Source: Hyparrhenia diplandra
Lineage: Eukaryota > Streptophyta > Magnoliopsida > Poales > Poaceae
Direction of reading: 5' to 3'
Assembly (NCBI GenBank): GCA_015847255.1
Contig: JADLZK010004567.1
Location: 124,001 to 188,000 of the forward strand
Length of the DNA stretch: 64,000 nt
Both the position numbers and the translations under genes were made by a program. Below are positions 53,735 through 64,000 of this stretch, one piece after another (the stretch's first letter is position 1; the number at the start of each line of letters is the position of its first letter). The notes beneath the pieces are model-generated. The model was given only the letters and a program-made list of their open reading frames with translations, ran no database searches and was not told the origin of the DNA.

Positions 53735-54000
53735 AGACATTCATTTTTTTTAAAGGAACTACGGCGGAGGGGAGAGATCCCCTAGGTCTCATTAAGATTC
53801 AAAGAGAGTTCACAATACAAAGCTTTTTTAGATAACGGAACAAAGTTCTAGCCTCTACCCTCCAAAAAAAAACATCACACCATCACGCCCAGGAAACAGA
53901 AACAAAGTTTATCCCAACTAGTTTTCCATGTTGTGATCATTGCTTCATTAGAAAAAACTTCGATAATCTATCTATTGAGACCGTCAATGTAGAAAATAAT
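53735..54000 (-). mobile_element. LINE 3'-end fragment in the intron of the second NLR
   Basis: AAAGGAACTACGGCGGAGGG, followed by GAGAGATCCCCTAGGTCTC and ATTAAGATTCAAAGAGAG on the plus strand, is the inverse of common grass LINE 3' untranslated ends (compare the similar end near 14555). The T/A-rich run at about 53741 would be the poly-A side. It lies between NLR exons 1 and 2. Confidence 0.45.
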
Positions 54001-55878
54001 TGAATTAAGAATTAAATTTCTCAATGTGTTTTTTAGGTTCCTCATTGTACTTGATGACATCGAGGAGCGGCAGTGGGACAATATAAAAGTCTGTCTTCCC
54101 TAAGGAGAGAAGAAGTAGAATAATAGTGACAACAACAAACCAGGCGGTAGCTAATAATGTGCAATAAGCATGGTAGGGATGGCTATGTGTACAATATGAG
54201 ACCTCTTGATAGGACACATTCCAAGGAGTTGCTTGATGCCATCTTGAAGGATAATTTAGGCTGTATCTTGCCGAATTTGGCACAAATCGTGGAGAATTTG
54301 ATGGCCACCCACATTCTCTTTTAGGTGTGGCCAAATATTTGCTAAGAAAAGAAGAGTTTCCAGGGAACCTTTTGGGAAGATTTGGGTGATCGTATGAGCG
54401 ATCCGGATGAGCATGCTTTCACTGAGCTGCAACAAGTTCGACAAAGCACTTCATAAGCTGCGAGGTCGGCACAATGTCAATCTCAAGATCTTGTTATTGT
54501 ACATGTGTGTTCCCAAATACACATCCTGTAGGGAGGAGCAGACTAATAAGGCGATGGTTGACCGAAGGATATGTGCAAGATGCTGATCCAAGCAGAGCGC
54601 TGCATATTGCAGATGATAACTTGGACAAACTAATTGAACTAAATATTGTTCGTTAATCGACCCAAGCAAGAATGCAAAAGTGAAGACGCGAGCTCATGGC
54701 ATCATGCACGAGTTCCGCCTTTGTATATTGCCGTGTCGATTAATTTCATTACAGCATCTTGATGACGGCCAGAGAAGAAAGTATCGTCACCTCTTTCGGA
54801 GGGCAGGCCTTCAATTGTTGGGGTATCAAATGTTAGTGGCACATCTAGCGATGAGAAGGAGGAACTCCGTGCTCATTCTCTTACCGTCGTGGGAATGCAG
54901 TAAAGCTGCTGGGTATTTCCCTAAGTGTGAACCATCGAGAGTCTTAGATCTTGAAGAATGCAATGAGCTGGAGGATGAACATACAGTTGACATACACATC
55001 TTTGTGGCATCTCAAATATCCCGAGCCTTGGGGAGAAAATTACAGAAGTGCCAAGGGATATTGAGAAATTGCATTGCTTAGAGACTCTTGACTTGAGAAA
55101 GACCCGGATAGAGGTCCTGCCCTTGGGAGTCATTAAGCTTCCACACCTGACTCACCTGTTGGGAAAGTTCAAGCTTGAGGAGAGGAACGGGATAACAATA
55201 ATCGAAGGTAAAAGATTTTTGCCACCGAGGAGCAATTTGCGGACACGGCATGTGGATTTCTCACAGATGACAACCTGGATTTCGAAGCTATTGGTTCATA
55301 TGAGACGCGCTTAAATAAAGTTAAGATATGGTGCAATTCCAATGAAGATAATGCTTCCACCCACCAACCCAAAATTCTCGTGGATCTAATGCTTCCACAC
55401 CGGATTCCCCACCAAATGAAAATTCCGTTGGAGCTAATGCTTCCACATCAGACTCCCCACCTAGTGAGTGCTTCACCTTCCTTTTTGACCGTGATCAAGT
55501 TATTCATTGAGCCGATTGGACACACCTCAAGGTGACCATTGTCTATCACTAGATCTCGCTAATTCCTCGAAGAAATTCTAACTTCTCTACACAACTCTAT
55601 ACAGCTCTCTAGAGACCATTCTCCTGAGATCTCACCAGAGATCCCCTGTGCCTATCTCAGCTCCCTAAAACTACACGGAAAGTTACATGGACTGACCCAG
55701 ATTATATCATTGGTGGGTGGCCTCAAAGAGCTCTGTCTTTCATCGGCCCAATGGTCCGACACTTGATGAGGTATCAAACTTGGCAAAACCGGAAGCCTTG
55801 GAGTACCTCAAATTGGTTAATATCAGCCTTGGAGTCATCACAAGTGATGACTTCAAAACCTGACGACGCCTGTGCCTT

Positions 55879-56439
55879 GTGGAATGTGGAGACCTCCCCA
55901 TAATTCAAAATGGAGCTTTGAGTAATCTTCTCTCACTTCGAATTCTCAATAAAGATCTAAAAGGCTTATCCAACATCGAAATAGAAAATCTCATAAGACT
56001 CCAAGAAGTCGGTCTTCGTTCTGATGTCATGCGGAAAACAAAAACAGATTGGGAAGGCGCAGCTAAGAAGCATCCAAGAAGGCCAAGGCTTTTGTTCTTT
56101 ACAATGGTTGACTCTGCTGAAAGACCACCTGATGCGGGATCATCATCTGCCATGCCGGAGGAACAACATACTGATGTTCAATCGATGGTAGAGGTGGAAG
56201 ACAGGGATGACATCTCTTCAAATTTTCAAAATCCTAATGCAAGGCCTGCTGATAAAGATGTAGAAGATCGAAATGGTAAGAACCATAACAGCCTTACAGC
56301 CAAGCAGACTAAAGAAAAAGCGAGGGTTGGCCATTCAGTATGTGGCGGAAGATGGCTCAAAAGAAAATCCACTGTTACTGATAATTCCCTTTGCGAAAGG
56401 AAAAGGGTGAGTTTAATTTCCTTTCAGGTTTTGCTTTAA
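55879..56439 (+). other. C-terminal LRR end and acidic, disordered tail of the second NLR
   Basis: A 186-codon open stretch. It begins with the last LRR (LSLRILNKDLKGLSNIEIEN), then the family's usual C-terminus (WEGAAKKHPRRPRLLFF). It goes on for about 100 residues of Glu/Asp/Ser/Asn-rich sequence (EDRDDISSNFQN), ending in a basic cluster (WLKRKSTVTDNSLCERKR) right before a GTGAGT donor. Most grass NLRs stop soon after the HPRRP motif, so the tail is extra. The basic end could act as a nuclear localisation signal, which is an inference. Confidence 0.6.
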
Positions 56440-57281
56440 TAATTACACTATTGCTAGAACTAATCCATCGACCCATGCTCGGCACATGCTACAATGTTAT
56501 ATACAGTAACACATAATAAGTATTAAAAGTTGTAGCTAAGTTTAGTGCCATTCGCATGTAAAGTTTCTAACAAAATACTTATATTACTACTATGTGATTT
56601 CTATCCAATTTGTGATAAACATAAAAGTACCTTATATCCGTTCCTCATCTATATTCCCGTATTTGTATGGCATATATGTGTGCCTTTAATTGTGGTCAGG
56701 TGAAATCTTAACTGCAGTTACTATTAAAAAAATGATATCTAGATATACGGTATATCTAGCATATACCTCTTTTTTCTCCCCCTAGACGTGGTTCGAAAGC
56801 CATCTGCCCTGGCTGCCCTTATTATCTCCCAGCAGTTACAAAAGGTGAACTGCCACTGCAATTGTGGTAATTTCAGGGGCAAACAGTATTCCCAAATCTT
56901 TTCTTTTCTAGAGCATCTCACGAGCATTGATGTGGAGGCTCCACAGTAGATGGCACTGATGCAACCTAAAGTTCCTATTCACAAACCATATTTGGTTAAT
57001 GCATCTAATTTGAATTTGGGCTCTTGCCTACAAATTTCTAAAAAAAAGGTGTCTAAGTTGTCCTTTGGTTATTATGATAGGCGTCTAAGGTAAATTTTTG
57101 GTCTTCCTTTTATCGTGCACACATAATTATTTAGCAAGGACCTTTACTACTATTAACCTGTATTGTAACAGTTATAATTTGCTGGGGTATCTCAGTCAGA
57201 ATGTTGAGACCTGATACTGTGATATCCATTTAAACTCTGCAGCAAAGAGTGAAGCACCAAGTTTTGGAGAGGATCCAGTGA

Positions 57282-58015
57282 AGCACCGATGTTTCTGGTT
57301 CGACTGCCATTCGCTGCAGGGCCACGTCGTTTCCGAACAACAGTGTCACCCCTGCTGCTACTGTTGCTCTGTTTGATCTTTTTATATTGTTATATTACGA
57401 GGTTTGTTGTACTGTTATTATATATGTACTTTCTAAAATAAATCCATCGGAACATGCAGATGGTGGTCACATCCATCCATATTCAGTTTCATCAGCCTTG
57501 TCGTCGATTCAGTATTTCGGTTGTTTTGTACAATACAATGTTCTTGATTGCCTGCTTGCTGTAGTCATACCGTGTTCTGGGCTTGTGTTTACTGTTATAT
57601 ACTTATATGAACCTTTTTTTGTAAATAAGCTTGGCCACCTATATATGTACTATATTCAGCATGGAGCAGACGCTGATCTAGAAGTATTGCACGAACTTGA
57701 TTTCATTGCTAATCTCTGCTCTCTGCACCGTGTGTGAGTGTGACGGATTCTGTGCCTTTTCAGTTGCTGGCAATAGATGTGTGCATCATTTATCTGGAAC
57801 GCTCTATTCTTCCGTGTCCACGGGATCCCGTAGTCTGCAATGCTGTTGTGTTGTGTGAACGAAAGCATGCAGCAGAAACGACACCGTGAATCAGGACTAC
57901 TACGTGAGCGGCCAGGCGGCAGGCGCCAGTGGTGCGAAGGGGACGAGGACCATGGCGGACAGCACTGGGTCTTTAACATAACCCCGTAATCGGAGCAATA
58001 GGATCTTTCAACACG
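57282..58015. other. No gene recognised between the two NLR fragments
   Basis: T-rich, intron- or 3'-UTR-like sequence. A 116-codon plus-strand frame (57387-57737) has hydrophobic stretches but no recognisable family. No RNA gene seen. Confidence 0.35.
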
Positions 58016-58017
58016 TG

Positions 58018-58771
58018 TAAAGAAGTTTATTGACGATGAAATGGACACACGAGTATTGGTGAGTGGGTTTACCATCACAAGACGGGATTTCCCAAGACTG
58101 CTACGCCAGAGCCTTTTGCAGAGTCCAACCCTCTCTGTAACTGAAGAAGGTAGTTTAAGGAATTTCATTTCACTTCACCTTCTCAATGAAGATCTAGGTG
58201 ACTCTTAGTGCCTCCTCAAGGCCCTTAGTCGCACAATTGTTTCCTTAGTTATTATGCCCTTCTGCATCGGCCACTAGGTGGCGCCTTGTGTTCAGTGCCC
58301 CCGACGATTGAGAACATGCAAAGTCACACTTGAAAAAAAAAAAAAAAAAGGATCTAGGTGACTCGTCTAGCATTGAAATCACAAGGCATGAACACCTCCA
58401 GGAAGTTGCTCTCAATTGTGAGATCAGTGAAGAAGCTAGTAAATTGGAATGGGAAGATGCAGCTATGAACCATCCAAAGAGGCCAAGAGTTTTTATACCT
58501 TCAAAGGGTTGATCAGGATGAAACATGGTCCATGGTGAAAATATGTTGCCCCCAACCACAAGAGACCAGCACCTGCAGGAGGAAAGACAGATCCCTGATG
58601 TGGTTCAACAGATTTCGGTTGAAAAACACAGTTATACTCGGCAGGATGAAGGCGTCGCAGTCCCGGCTTCAAGTAATCTTCCCAGTGCAACGAACAATGT
58701 GATAGAATCTTCTTCAAGTATGGTGTCCTGCCAGACAACAACAATAAAAAGGCCCAATTATTTTTTTGGTT
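58018..58771 (+). pseudogene. NLR 3'-end fragment, paralogous to the second NLR's C-terminus
   Basis: Plus-strand frames read LVSGFTITRRDFPRLL and SVTEEGSLRNFISLHLLNED, then (after an inserted retroposon at 58205-58350) DLGDSSSIEI and WEDAAMNHPKRPRVF. This is the same LRR end and HP(K/R)RP motif as 55879-56110 in the complete gene, followed by a Ser/Gln-rich tail ending QTTTIKRPNYFFG. It lacks CC, NB-ARC and most LRRs. It is a truncated duplicate split by a retroposon, and stop codons follow the HPKRP motif. Confidence 0.7.
58205..58350 (+). mobile_element. Small poly-A retroposon (SINE-like) with 14-bp target duplication
   Basis: A 146-bp insert ends in 17 A residues and one G. It is flanked by perfect copies of GATCTAGGTGACTC (58191-58204 and 58351-58364), so it arrived by target-primed reverse transcription. 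No clear tRNA A or B box is visible, so it may be a 5'-truncated LINE or mRNA 3' end and not a tRNA-derived SINE. It splits the NLR fragment inside an LRR codon series. Confidence 0.88.
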
Positions 58772-59841
58772 AGCTTTTTCTGTTCCCCTGCATGTTCTTA
58801 TTGTTCAGTGCCAACCATATTGCACTTCCAATTGCAAAAAATATCTGAGACAGGACACCGTGAACAGTTTAAAATCTTCTTGGTGGTCCCCAATACATTC
58901 TATTGTGAACTGTGATAGTCTCCTGAACTTTATTTTCAGACCAATTGAAACAACATTTCTAAAATAATGCTAATTAAGAACAGCAAGACACATACCAAGG
59001 ATAACACAAATGGCACAATTATTTATTGCTTAGTTGGAGCTTCTTTACAAATCACTCTATAACTGTTGCAGTTTTCTCGACTGGAAGTACTTTTATCCGA
59101 ATTTGAGATCTTATATCCATTTTGATTGTACAGCATACAGCAAAGTACCATGTCCCAAAAAACTTCTAGTGAAGCGGTGTGTGGGTCGCCATTCATTGCT
59201 GGAACTTCTGCGCTACAACAAGTTCTACCTCGGTTCAGAGCAGTAGCGGTCTAGCTTACTGCAGCAGAACCTGTTTTGCTTCTTTATGTCGTTTCCTTTA
59301 TGTAATGAGGTGTGCTGTGCTGCTTTATGTACCTTTCCAAATAGAAGTGCTTTTGCAGTATTGCCGCGACCTGATCAGATTTATCTTCTATTCTATGTTG
59401 TCGACAATTCATCTTCTGATGTTCCCCCAAGAAGATGATGATCGTGTATTGCATTGGCTGCTCCTCCGTTATTGTACCGTGTTCTGCTACCTAAATAAAC
59501 AAACAACATTGGTCAGTTGTTTACTATTTGGCTTGGACTAATATCTGATTTATACCACAAATATTGCACGCACTGGTACTTGTTGCCCAGTAGTGGACCC
59601 AGGATTTGTTCAAGACTAGGGCCTCTTTCCAACAACGAAAAGTATCCATTAATGTCACACACAGAAAAATATCTAAAATGAAGGGAAAAAATTCTAATTG
59701 ACATGCTTCTTGAACTAAATGTTTATCTTACTATTCCACTTTCAATTGTCACCCAGATGAACAAATGCAAATGTACAAGACTGCATTGTGTACTACTACA
59801 AATGATTGCATTTTAGAACTGCAAATTGAATTAGAGTCTTA
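58772..59841. other. No gene recognised
   Basis: AT-rich sequence. A 120-codon plus-strand frame (59179-59541) is Cys/Leu/Phe-rich but matches no family I know. No RNA gene or clear repeat. Confidence 0.35.
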
Positions 59842-61212
59842 GGGCCGTTTTGTTCCCTAGAACTGAAACACATTCCAAAAACCAGATTCTAGAAATTTGA
59901 TTCAACACGAAATGAATCATTGAGGATTTGGCTCTATTCAATTTTCTTGTTGGGGTATATATGGAATTCTTTTCCAAGAACTAACAGCTGGAAGCCTGCA
60001 ATTGCATAACTTCAACATGCCAATGTTGTAAGACTCCTCCCCATGATGAGTTCCTTCATAGCCACTTCATGCTACTAATCTTTAGATTCTTCACCGTTCA
60101 GTGTCACAAATAAACCAAAACTGCAGGCCTATGAAACCAACTTAGCTACTCACTGCTTATTATTGAGCACAAGCCAAGGCAAATCTACCGTCCAGCTACC
60201 AATTCACAAAATCAATTAACCCCCGTGCCATGGCCGTAGGTCGCGGAAATAGGCCTAGGGGGTGCGACTGCGCAGGGCAGCGGGAGCATCCTCTAGCCGT
60301 CGGCGGGTGCTGGCCGGGCGGCAGCGGACGAGGCGTCGAGGACAGAAGGTGGAGTCTTGCAAGCAGAACCGAAGAGCGGGAGGCAGAGCAGCCCCAGATA
60401 ACCGGACGGAGCCTCGGAGTCGGAGGGGGCGGCGTGGCGCGTGGTGGTGGGCTGGGGCGCTGGGCGGCCGGGCTCGGGCGCGGCGACCTCATCTTCCGGC
60501 GGCGGCCATCCCGTGTCCAAGGACGGCGCTCTTGGTTTCTAGTCTTTGCATTGGGCCTTAATTCATGGGCCAAAAATACATGGGGTTTTCTAGGCCCAGA
60601 TCCGCCTTTGCTAACAAAACAGTCATGTGTTTTGGACCTAGAATGGGTGACATGGGTATGTCTATCGTAATCTTTGTAACTTGGGCCACCTAATTTGGCG
60701 AAGAGGCCTGATCATGTAGCTCTCATTTTTGTTGGAGTCAGAGAAGTGCAACAGCAAAAGAATATGGCCCGCCCCACCTAATCCTAACCACCAATCATGG
60801 AGCATCGCCGGCTGATCCCCTGTCCGCCGCCGCCGGAGCAGATCCTACACAGCGGGAGGTGGAGTCCATTGCCTTCCATCTCGGTCGGCTGCCATGGTCC
60901 ATGGGGCCCCCATATTCCGGGGCTCGCCACCCTCGGTTGCCCGGCCGTGAGTCTAACGCTCAAGTCTGGGCGCTGATGGTACCCGGATCTCTCGTCGGGC
61001 GGCGTCGAGGAAGAGGAGGACCTCGTCCTCTCCCGGCCCTGAGCCGTCTCAGTAAGTGCCTTCCTGTAAACTAGTATCGCACTTGGACAGGTCTTGTTTC
61101 GCAATGCCTGTGGATCTCGTTGTAGCCTCTTAGTGCACGTTGGGAATCAGGAGCCGTGGGAAATCAGCTGTTTTTCTCCTAATTTCCTATGAAATTCGGG
61201 TTCCAAACAGAA
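59842..61212. mobile_element. Possible DNA transposon with GC-rich core
   Basis: GGGCCGTTTTGTTCCCTAG at the left and, inverted, a weaker GGTTCCAAACAGAAG at the right resemble Tourist/Harbinger-type ends, but pairing is poor and no target duplication is evident. Two GC-rich blocks (60200-60560 and 60780-61060) carry overlapping short frames on both strands, Pro/Arg/Gly-rich with no known domain, separated by AT-rich DNA. They may be captured exons. Confidence 0.3.
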
Positions 61213-61569
61213 GCAGCTCCTCATGAGTGGCTGTATAGACTTGTAGCGAACTCTTGATACAAGCAACCGAGAATTACCTGGAGAAGTTGAGACTTTGCTC
61301 TTTACCTGGAAAACATAGTACTCTGTATGAACAAGAACAGAGTTTGTTTTTTATTCCTGAAAGTTTTATGTAGAAATGGCTGCAATAGTAATATTATACT
61401 GTGCCTCAAATTTATAGGAAAACAAATGGCATTCAACGTATATGGTTCTCTGATTGAATCAGGTTCTCACTTCTCAGTGCTTTCAGAAGCAATCTTAAGC
61501 ATAGTAATGTCAAACTTGTGGTATTGGGAAAGAAAATCAACTACTATCTGCCTCGTGGGCTAGATATAG

Positions 61570-63340
61570 TCACACCATTAGCAGTACATTTCTCATCAGA
61601 TGCCGATGCCTCTTCTCTTGCCACCCGTGCGTGGAAGTATGCGGGTGGTTAGGCTCAGGAAGCACTATGCTCATGCTGCTTAGCATTGCTACAATGTCTG
61701 TCATGGTGGGCCTATCTACTGCATTTTCTTGCACACACAACAATGCAATGTTGATGCATCTCATCATCATCTCTAATTCTTGATGGCACTCAATAACTAG
61801 TGATGCATCCACAAGTTGAAGCCATCTTCCATCATTCCACAGTTGCCATGCCTACAATAATGTTAGTCATAGATTACAAAATTAAAGCTTATAAATTACT
61901 AAAAAAAAAACCAATGTGAATATATATGGAGAAGACTCACGTATCCGAGAAGATTAGGGGAAGTCTTCATGTTGATGGAAACCTGAATTTCTTTTTCCAG
62001 CAACAATCTCAAGAATTAACACACGAGAAGCTGAACACATCTGATTTTGTCAGTAGAGACCTTCAGAAGCATACTACGGAGCCATGTAACCACTAAAATG
62101 ACACACATGTAAGACAACATACAAGAAAAATAATTCCTAGAATGGAATGAAAGACTTAGATGGCAAGAAGAATCTTACTATGTCCCAACCACCCTTTTTG
62201 TGTTTCCTTCGGTATCATTTGAGTTAAACATTTTCGCAAGCCCAAAATCTGAAATTTTAGGATTCATCTCGGAGTCCAAGAGAATATTACTTGCTTTGAC
62301 ATCTCTATGTATAACACTAACCGAGAGTGTTTATGCAAATACAAAAAGACCTTGTGCGATTCCTTCAATTATCGTCATGCGTTTACTCGGTTAAGTAAGG
62401 ATCTTCTTGATTCATCTGCACATTAATTAAGCATAAGTTTAACAAAAAAAAATAGTCGAATTTGTAGACTGCTGATTAATGGAAGCTGTACCAAAAGATA
62501 AAGAAATCCAAGCTTTTGTTTGGCAAATATTCATAGATCGGCATTTTCTCTTCTCCTTGAGAGCAACATCCCATGAGCCTAACCAGATTTCTGTCTTTGG
62601 AGTTTGGCTATCAGTTGGACTTCGTTTTTGAACTCTACGAAACCTTGTCACGAATGTGATGCAAGTCTCTTTCTTGCTATATCCAACCCATCAGGAAACT
62701 GACCTGTAAAAAGCGAGGTTTATATTTTGTTGATCATGGATGTGATCTTGTTCTTGTCAAACTGCACTAGTACTAGAAGAAAACTAACTTGCTCAATGAC
62801 ATATAAGATCGGTCTTCACTTTCATATAGTGTATGAGTGTTAGTTTCTTTTTCTCTATTTGCGCTCATGCATTCTCTACCTTGTATACAGGCCCAAAGCC
62901 ACCTTGACCAAGTTTATTTTCAACTGAGAAGCTGTTTGTGGCTTCCAAAATTTGTGAAAAGCCAAGTATCGTGAAATTTGAACTGTCCCTTCTATTTCCA
63001 ATCCCCTGGTGCACATTTACCTTCAATTTATAACCTATGCTCTGTTTACATGTATTAACAGTTGTGCAGTCCCAATAGTTCTGAGGACTTAAAACAAAAA
63101 CTTGGCGACTGCATGGAGATTGTATTAATGACCTCGTCTTTGCCTTCCAATCCATCAAAATATAAGATGAACAACATGAATACTGCTACTAGAGAAACAA
63201 TAGTGGGAATCATCCAACCCTTGCCCTTGCCCTGAGACAATGACAAGCCAAAGCTAAGCATGCCTTCACGTGGCATTTTTGTTGCTGGTTTAAAGCATGC
63301 ATCTTGTAGAAAAGTACTACTCCCTCCGTCCATTTATCTC
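61570..63340 (-). pseudogene. Receptor-like kinase pseudogene (cysteine-rich/DUF26-like kinase type)
   Basis: Minus-strand exons follow the usual order. They are a membrane segment (GWMIPTIVSLVAVFMLFILY) and juxtamembrane part, then FSQILEATNSFSVENKLGQG with GFGPVYK and a GTAGAG donor (near 62881). Next is a damaged lobe (QFPDGLDIARKRLASHS near 62700, EFKNEVQLIAKLQ), then HRDVKASNILLD and KISDFGLAK (62250-62330), then GYMAP with a stop where Glu of APE is expected, and finally CINIALLCVQENAVDRPTMT (61851-61570, open). Wording of the kinase matches grass cysteine-rich receptor-like kinases; G-type lectin kinases are an alternative, as the ectodomain is not readable. Several stops and shifts: a true pseudogene. 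Confidence 0.75.
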
Positions 63341-63545
63341 CTTCATCTAAGCAAAAATTTTTTTACAATTGGCCTCTCCTTGGTTGAATGCGCATGGACC
63401 TACGCAATCTTGGCCTCTCCTTGGTTGCATGCAGGCATGCACATTAATTGGATCACAGATTTGTTGCAAAGGATGTGGTCCATCAGTGCTTCCTCGTTTT
63501 TGGTTACAAGGCTTAAAAACGAAGGAGATTAATGGACGGAAGGAG
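63320..63545. mobile_element. Stowaway MITE
   Basis: CTCCCTCCGTCCATTTATCT at the left and, inverted, ATTAATGGACGGAAGGAG at the right, with TA on each side (63318-63319, 63546-63547). About 226 bp. It has inserted just upstream of the transmembrane-coding region of the receptor-kinase pseudogene. A phrase CTTGGCCTCTCCTTGGTTG/ATTGGCCTCTCCTTGGTTG occurs twice inside. Confidence 0.88.
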
Positions 63546-63549
63546 TATC

Positions 63550-64000
63550 AGATAGGTTGGTTCTTGGATCCTTTGAAGTTTGATCCGTTGGGATTAACAA
63601 AATTAACACTACCCACAAAAAGAAAGAAACATGTTGCTGGCCACACATTTTATATTACTATATGCATTAGATACATGTCCTCGTGTTTTTTTTTTTTTTT
63701 TTTTTTTTTTGGGGGTGTAATTACCTGTCCTTGTGTTGCCTCCTTCACATGAAAATAAATTTTGGGCACAAATCATGAAGTTGCCTGTAAAGCTGGGAAT
63801 AAAAAAATTATTTACTAAGGATAATGTAAAAGTAGCACAAATGAAATGATGCATTTTGCTTCTGTAATCTGCTTTGCTACAGATATATGACATACTTGAG
63901 TTGATCCGGATCCACCTGAAGTAGTGGGATTTCACCACTAATATTATTATACGCTATACTGCAAAATAAATTGAGTTATGTTACATGATAATTGAACAAG
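63550..64000 (-). other. Probable decayed ectodomain region of the receptor kinase
   Basis: Minus-strand fragments such as SGEIPLLQVDPDQLK (near 63930) and FSCEGGNTRTGNYTP (near 63745) suggest extracellular coding sequence of the same pseudogene, but frames are broken and no family motif is clear. A 26-base T run lies at about 63687-63710. The gene may continue beyond the window. Confidence 0.3.

Larger units (their letters stand above)
52590..57281 (+). pseudogene. Second CC-NBS-LRR gene, broken by multiple lesions
   Basis: The start is ATG 52590 (MVAAALVSAVVGALVGAAVS), typical for grass CC-NLRs. A coiled coil (MEDMQELSYDIQDCMDRIL) leads to a frameshift near 53020. Then come P-loop GFSGLGKTTLA (53128-53163), another shift at the A5 run 53228-53232, and donor AG|GTAAAA at 53347. 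Exon 2 starts at 54037 with FLIVLDDIEERQW (Walker B), then RSRIIVTTTNQAVANN, a degraded GLPL, LLYMCVFPNTHPVGRSRLIR (RNBS-D), HGIMHEF at the MHD position, and LRRs. A NAST-DSPP repeat lies at about 55350-55465. The LRR end (55879-56110) is followed by an acidic tail and a possible last exon (57243-57281). At least six frame changes or stops: a pseudogene, or a gene with poor consensus. Confidence 0.75.

Noticed and set aside
54005..54444. Minus-strand open frames across the second NLR
   Set aside because: They are antisense shadows of NB-ARC coding sequence (Walker B to RNBS-D) on the plus strand.
63609..63752. Frame rich in Phe or Lys near the right edge
   Set aside because: It is produced by a 26-base homopolymer run and not by a gene.

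Overview
This window is nuclear DNA from a grass (Poaceae). The species cannot be fixed from sequence alone. The evidence is the mix of element types (CACTA, Mutator-like, Stowaway, hAT and Harbinger-type elements, LINE ends, LTR fragments), GT-AG introns, and gene families typical of grass resistance clusters. It holds four immune-type loci in about 64 kb: a kinase-jacalin lectin gene, a CC-NBS-LRR fused to two kinase domains, a second CC-NBS-LRR with a partial downstream copy, and the 3' part of a receptor-like kinase. All four carry frame-disrupting lesions as sequenced.

Left part (1-26325, minus strand): a gene that starts at 26325 with a five-exon protein kinase and continues leftwards into tandem jacalin-like lectin units that run off the left edge. 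A four-exon jacalin unit is present twice (A, 16.6-18.1 kb; B, edge to 464 plus 16373-16573). Both copies carry the same 3'-truncated CACTA transposon in the same jacalin intron. In copy A the transposon has shrunk to about 0.6 kb. In copy B it has been expanded to about 15.8 kb by nested insertions: an LTR element, a LINE 3' end, and a complete 9,148-bp non-autonomous CACTA element (5113-14260) with perfect 15-bp terminal repeats and a GAA target duplication. That inner element carries a gene-like segment, a direct repeat and a five-copy ~330-bp tandem array. The outer element's tnp2 reading frame resumes exactly across it.

Middle (26.3-40 kb): gene-poor DNA with several elements bounded by visible target duplications: a retroposon at 28121-29479, a Stowaway MITE, a hAT-type MITE and a GC-rich element with Harbinger-like ends.

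The most notable locus is 40067-45510 (minus): a coiled-coil NBS-LRR followed, in the same exon, by an active-looking non-RD kinase and then a pseudokinase. It therefore joins an NLR to a kinase-pseudokinase pair of the tandem-kinase-protein type in one polypeptide. Three single-base frameshifts interrupt the kinase half, each beside a short homopolymer. They could be true pseudogenisation or consensus errors. A Mutator-like element with ~155-bp inverted repeats sits about 300 bp upstream of its start.

Right part (47-64 kb): LTR and CACTA fragments, several minisatellites, the broken plus-strand NLR (52590-57281), a second NLR 3' fragment split by a small poly-A retroposon with a 14-bp target duplication, and a decayed minus-strand receptor-kinase pseudogene (61570-63340 or beyond).
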